From: CAYRLW01 sp964425215
GTDB lineage: Bacteria; Spirochaetota; Spirochaetia; Treponematales; Breznakiellaceae
NCBI GenBank assembly: GCA_964425215.1
Contig: CAYRLW010000017.1
Location: 1 to 59,767 of the forward strand
Direction: 5' to 3'
Length of the DNA stretch: 59,767 nt
Below the pieces are notes generated by a model. It had not been told where the DNA came from and did not search any database. It saw only the letters and a program-made list of their open reading frames with translations. A program made the translations under genes and the position numbers. Numbering within the stretch: position 1 is the stretch's first letter; the number at the start of each line of letters is the position of its first letter. Below are positions 56,260 through 59,767 of the stretch, one piece after another.

Positions 56260-58887
56260 ATGGAATTTGACTTACGGGGAACGTGGAACCTATACGTGGA
56301 TGAGGGGGATTGGATTCCCTGTACTATCCCGGGGGATAGTCACACGGCTCTCCTGCGGGCGAATCGTATTCCCGACCCCTATACGGGGACCCAAGAGCTG
56401 GCGGTTCAATATTTAGCCCAGCGGGACTTTATTTTTGAACGGACCGTTGAAATTTCCGAGGCCCACCTCCGGGGGAACCGGGCCATAATACGCTTTGATT
56501 CCATCGATACGGTAGCCGAGGTCCAGATAAACGGAAAGACGGTAGCAAAAAACACCAATATGTTTTCCTCCGTGGTTGCCGAAATCGGGGATAATCTAAG
56601 GGGGGGGATCAACACGATCCGGGTAATCTGCTATTCCGCCGAACGGGAGGCCCAACGAAGAGCGGATCTTTTACCCTACCCGGTTCCCCATTCGTACTAT
56701 CCTGTCCAATCGCCCCACAGAAACTTAGTCCGGAAGGTCCAATGCCACGGAGGCTGGGATTGGGGCCCCTGCCTTATGGTGGCGGGGATCTACGGCCGCT
56801 GTTCCATTATCCTAAGCCCTATTGGATACATCGAAGGGATTTCCTTCAGGACCCTCCACACCGAGGGTTCCCTCTGGAACGTCCCGGTGGAGATCCGCTA
56901 CAACCTGCCCCTGGAGGCTCCCGGAAAGCCGGTTCCCGCCGACTCTCGGTCGGTTGTGGTTCATTGCCGTGTTGCGGACCCCACGGGGACCACCGTGGTG
57001 GAGCGAAAAACGGAGTTTCGGGACCTTCAGGGGGGGGTAAACGTCTTAAAAACCGAGTTCCCGGTCCAGTCTCCCCGGCTCTGGTGGCCCGCAGGGTACG
57101 GGGAACAGCCCTTGTATACCCTGGCGGTGGAACTAGAGACGAAGGGGCAACGGCTTACGACCCAAGCCAAAACCCTGGCGTTTCGGGATTTGGAAGTGGT
57201 CACCCAGGAAGACTCCATCGGTCGATCTTTGACGTTCCGGGTGAACGGTCGGGATATTTGGGCCAAGGGGGCTAACTGGATACCCCTGGATTCCCTGCCG
57301 GGTCTGCAAACCGAAGACCGGTACCGGCAACTTTTAGAGGACATGGTGGCCGCCAATATGAACATGGTCCGGGTGTGGGGCGGGGGTCAGTACGAAAACG
57401 ATATCTTTTACGATCTATGCGATCAGCTTGGACTCCTGATTTGGCACGATATGATGTTTTCCTGCGCCCTGTACCCATCCAATAAGGAATTTTTGGAGGA
57501 AGTTCGTTCGGAAATTCAGTATCAGGTCCGGCGGCTTAAAGAGCATCCCTCCATTGCCCTATGGTGCGGAAACAACGAAGACGTGGGAGCCCTGACGTGG
57601 TACCCCGAAAGCCGGGCCTTCCGGGACCGGTACATTATCGACTACGACCGGCTCAACGAAGGTGTAGTAGGAACTACGATCCGGGAACTCGATCCCGACC
57701 GGGCCTGGTGGCCCAGTTCTCCCTCCGCCGGTCCGGCGGATTTTTCGGACAACTGGCACTCCGATGGCCGAGGGGACATGCACTACTGGAGCGTTTGGCA
57801 CGAGGGAAAACCCTTCGAGGCCTACTACGATGTGACGCCCCGCTTCTGTTCCGAATTCGGCTATCAATCCTTCCCCTCGGAAGAGGGAGTCCGGTCGTAT
57901 TGTCCCGAGGATCAGCGGAACCTAACATCCCCGGTTATGGAACACCATCAAAAAAACCCCCGGGGCAACTCGATCATCATCGAGAATTTTTCCCGTTATT
58001 TCCGCTTTCCCGAAGGTTTTACGAACATGCTGTACCTCAGCCAAGTTCAGCAGGCCCTGGCTATTAAAACAGCGGTGGATTATTGGCGGTCCAAGCGGCC
58101 CCTCTGTATGGGGGCCCTGTACTGGCAGTTGGACGATTGCTGGCCCGTGGCATCCTGGTCGTCCATCGAGTACTCGGGAAAATGGAAACTCCTGCACTAC
58201 GCGGCTCGGCGCTTTTTCGCCCCCCTGGCGACGGTGTTGTACAAGGCCCAGGGCAAAGTCCAGGCCCACGTCCTTAACGATACGGCCCATGGGATCAGCG
58301 GGACGCTCCACCTTCAGCTGGTTTCGTTCACCGGAGCGGTAGTCTGGACCGCCACCGAGACGATCACCCTGGGTCCCGATTCGGTCCTTGCACCCTGGAC
58401 CATGGACCTGAACGAAATCCCCGGTGAAAAAAACAAGGTATTCCTTAGGGCGGAGCTGGAATTGGACGAAGCGACCCAAAAACGCTTAAACGGGATTGAC
58501 CGGTCCCTTACCGCGGACCTATTCCTCGTGGAGCCGAAGCTCTGTGAAATTGAGACCCCGACCATCACCACCGTTCTAAAACGGGAAACCGATGGCTTGG
58601 AACTGACCCTAAGTACCGATGTCCCGGCGTTCTACGTTAGCGCGGACATTAGCGGTCTGGAGGGTCACTGGGACGATAACATGATCACCCTTTTACCCCA
58701 TCAGCAACGGACTCTCCGGTTTATCGCCTCCAGGGTAAAACGAAGGGGAACAGCCCAGAAGTCCGGCCCCCTTCCGGAACCACGGGGAGGAAGCTCGGAG
58801 CTACCGCCAGCGGAGCTGTCGATTCCTTCAGAGGAAGCCCTGGGATCGGCCTTGACGGTCCAGCACCTGCGGGGAACCTACCGGTAA
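56260..58887 (+). CDS. beta-mannosidase (GH2)
   Basis: 875 residues, no signal peptide, so cytosolic. GH2 layout: N-terminal sugar-binding domain (FDLRGTWNLYV), Ig-like domain (WWPAGYGEQPLYTL), TIM barrel with GANWIPLDSLP, VRVWGGGQYE, LWCGNNED (acid/base Glu) and FCSEFGYQSFPS (nucleophile Glu), then C-terminal beta domains. These are the motifs of beta-mannosidases rather than beta-galactosidases. Removes mannose from the end of imported manno-oligosaccharides. AAGGAAGG precedes the ATG. Divergent from the ROK gene. Confidence 0.93.
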   Translation: MEFDLRGTWNLYVDEGDWIPCTIPGDSHTALLRANRIPDPYTGTQELAVQYLAQRDFIFERTVEISEAHLRGNRAIIRFDSIDTVAEVQINGKTVAKNTNMFSSVVAEIGDNLRGGINTIRVICYSAEREAQRRADLLPYPVPHSYYPVQSPHRNLVRKVQCHGGWDWGPCLMVAGIYGRCSIILSPIGYIEGISFRTLHTEGSLWNVPVEIRYNLPLEAPGKPVPADSRSVVVHCRVADPTGTTVVERKTEFRDLQGGVNVLKTEFPVQSPRLWWPAGYGEQPLYTLAVELETKGQRLTTQAKTLAFRDLEVVTQEDSIGRSLTFRVNGRDIWAKGANWIPLDSLPGLQTEDRYRQLLEDMVAANMNMVRVWGGGQYENDIFYDLCDQLGLLIWHDMMFSCALYPSNKEFLEEVRSEIQYQVRRLKEHPSIALWCGNNEDVGALTWYPESRAFRDRYIIDYDRLNEGVVGTTIRELDPDRAWWPSSPSAGPADFSDNWHSDGRGDMHYWSVWHEGKPFEAYYDVTPRFCSEFGYQSFPSEEGVRSYCPEDQRNLTSPVMEHHQKNPRGNSIIIENFSRYFRFPEGFTNMLYLSQVQQALAIKTAVDYWRSKRPLCMGALYWQLDDCWPVASWSSIEYSGKWKLLHYAARRFFAPLATVLYKAQGKVQAHVLNDTAHGISGTLHLQLVSFTGAVVWTATETITLGPDSVLAPWTMDLNEIPGEKNKVFLRAELELDEATQKRLNGIDRSLTADLFLVEPKLCEIETPTITTVLKRETDGLELTLSTDVPAFYVSADISGLEGHWDDNMITLLPHQQRTLRFIASRVKRRGTAQKSGPLPEPRGGSSELPPAELSIPSEEALGSALTVQHLRGTYR

Positions 58888-58892
58888 GGTAC

Positions 58893-59091
58893 GTTGGAGC
58901 CCACCTAAAAACGGTTTTTAGAGTGGAGGTGTTTGCAAAAGTCTGTTGCTTTTGCAAACACCTCTTGCAGTATTTTTGCAATTTAAAAATAAATATTTAT
59001 ATCATAAAGAATAGCAAAAATACTGCATATACATCTAAGGTAGCTCTTTCAAAACTCCCTGAGTTTTGAAAGAGCCTCAGTGGGCTCCAAC
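58893..59091. terminator. convergent-gene terminator interrupted by a dispersed repeat
   Basis: GTTGGAGCCCAC (58893-58904) and GTGGGCTCCAAC (59080-59091) are perfect 12-bp arms, followed by TTTATTTTTT inside the rlmE end. Between them lies a full structured repeat (58926-59078) and CTAAAAAC-G-GTTTTTAG. The outer arms look like one former hairpin terminator shared by the two convergent genes. Confidence 0.7.
58926..59078 (-). repeat. structured dispersed repeat, copy 4 (complete, inverted)
   Basis: The reverse complement of the copies at 307 and 3481. Hairpin B arms GAGGTGTTTGCAAAAG/CTTTTGCAAACACCTC come first, then the central repeat GCAGTATTTTTGC/GCAAAAATACTGC (58967-58979 and 59014-59026), then hairpin A. 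The central arms show a third compensated variant at the two variable pairs (AC/GT, GT/AC, GC/GC in copies 1, 2, 4). Confidence 0.93.
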
Positions 59092-59092
59092 T

Positions 59093-59707
59093 TTATTTTT
59101 TATTCAATGCGAGGTAGTAGGTTTCAAAGGATTCGGGGCGGCAAGCCTGGGGTTTAAAGCTCCGGGCGGTGGTAAAGAGGGTGCGGAGGCGTTTTAAGAC
59201 CTCCGCCGTATCGCCGCCCTGAAAAACCTTGACGACCAGGTTGCCGCCCCGTTCAAGTCCCTGTTCGGCGTAGGAAACCACCTCTTCCACCAGGGCTAGG
59301 GATCGGAGGGTGTCCACGGATCGGTTCCCCGTGGTGGCGGGGGCTACATCGCTCATCACGAGATGGAAGGGGCCTTTAGAAAGAATGGAGTCCCGAACCG
59401 CCACCGTGGTAATATCACCCTGCAAGAAAAAAAAATTAGGACCATCGAATAGTCCCTTATCGTAAACCCGGGACAGGGCACTCAGGTCCACCGCCACGAG
59501 GGAACCCCGCCCGCCCATCTTTCGAAGGGCGTAGAGGCTCCAGCTCCCCGGGGCGGCCCCCAGATCCAGCACCCGCAGACCTTTCGTAGCCCCTTTAAAA
59601 AGACCGAATTTTTCATCCATCTCTTTTAATTTGTATACCGACCGGGCTGGGTATCCCTCTTTTTGGGCCCGGAGGGACCAATGATCAAGTTTTTCGTAGT
59701 CTGCCAT
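59093..59707 (-). CDS. rlmE: 23S rRNA (uridine-2'-O-)-methyltransferase RlmE/FtsJ
   Basis: 204 residues. It has RAQKEGYPARSVYKLKEMDEKF, SAM site DLGAAPGSWS, catalytic Lys-Asp-Lys-Glu tetrad including VMSDVAPATTGNRSVD and LVVKVFQG. Methylates the A-loop uridine of 23S rRNA. ATG at 59707 is preferred over TTG at 59710, as GAGGT lies 6 nt upstream. Bases 59708-59767 show no further gene. Confidence 0.94.
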   Translation of the reverse strand: MADYEKLDHWSLRAQKEGYPARSVYKLKEMDEKFGLFKGATKGLRVLDLGAAPGSWSLYALRKMGGRGSLVAVDLSALSRVYDKGLFDGPNFFFLQGDITTVAVRDSILSKGPFHLVMSDVAPATTGNRSVDTLRSLALVEEVVSYAEQGLERGGNLVVKVFQGGDTAEVLKRLRTLFTTARSFKPQACRPESFETYYLALNKK

Positions 59708-59767
59708 CAATTACCTCGCGGAGGGACTTCCATCCTGGACTTTCATAGATTACAGTATACCTATGGA

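Overview
The window looks like chromosomal DNA of a spirochaete, most likely a Treponema-like bacterium of the termite-gut type. This rests on gene content and an estimated G+C near 50%; there is no rRNA to confirm it. Supporting signs are a two-membrane envelope (TolC, RND/Emr-type efflux, usher), a chaperone-like/LysM + Slt + FtsK block, fermentative acetate kinase, cellobiose phosphorylase with beta-mannosidase, and frequent TTG starts coupled to the upstream stop as TTGA. No transposase, CRISPR array, rRNA or origin was seen.

Layout. 1-2.9 kb: tRNA-Thr, a hydrolase remnant, a structured repeat, an MFS transporter with purine nucleoside phosphorylase, and tRNA-Leu. 2.9-3.7 kb: a spacer with five partial copies of the tRNA-Leu 3' end in alternating orientation, plus a second structured repeat. 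3.9-10.8 kb: a G+C-rich block unlike its surroundings. Six translationally coupled genes encode two small Arn-type flippase-like proteins, a glycosyltransferase fused to an ATP-grasp ligase, and a TauABC/SsuABC-type importer; a convergent GT-C glycosyltransferase follows. 10.9-19.6 kb: a sulfur-handling locus of two tandem-rhodanese proteins, a sensor kinase with an NtrC-type activator, and a consensus sigma-54 promoter driving tusA, two YeeE/YedE half-transporters and a TrxB-like flavoprotein. 20.1-24.9 kb: a chaperone-usher pilus operon with its own sigma-54 promoter. 25-34.8 kb: rmuC, an HD-GYP regulator, a TPR/Mrr-like protein, an Hsp70-SBD-like/LysM protein, a lytic transglycosylase and FtsK. 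34.8-42.8 kb: a frameshifted MFS transporter, a DUF2804 protein and a MarR-controlled efflux operon with two membrane-fusion proteins. 42.9-48.8 kb: SDR oxidoreductase, FeoAB, acetate kinase and a lipoprotein of the endonuclease/exonuclease/phosphatase family. 48.8-58.9 kb: a ROK-regulated oligosaccharide importer with cellobiose phosphorylase, divergent from a beta-mannosidase, suiting uptake of cello- or glucomanno-oligosaccharides. The window ends with rlmE.

The strongest candidates for undescribed biology are: (1) a roughly 155-bp dispersed element of hairpin, long inverted repeat and hairpin, whose stems change in a compensatory way between copies and which in one place sits inside a terminator; (2) the G+C-rich Arn-like/ATP-grasp/ABC operon; (3) the sigma-54 sulfur regulon with a split, order-reversed thiosulfate-type transporter and a thioredoxin reductase carrying a Trx-like domain without CxxC; (4) a sigma-54-driven chaperone-usher pilus in what appears to be a spirochaete.
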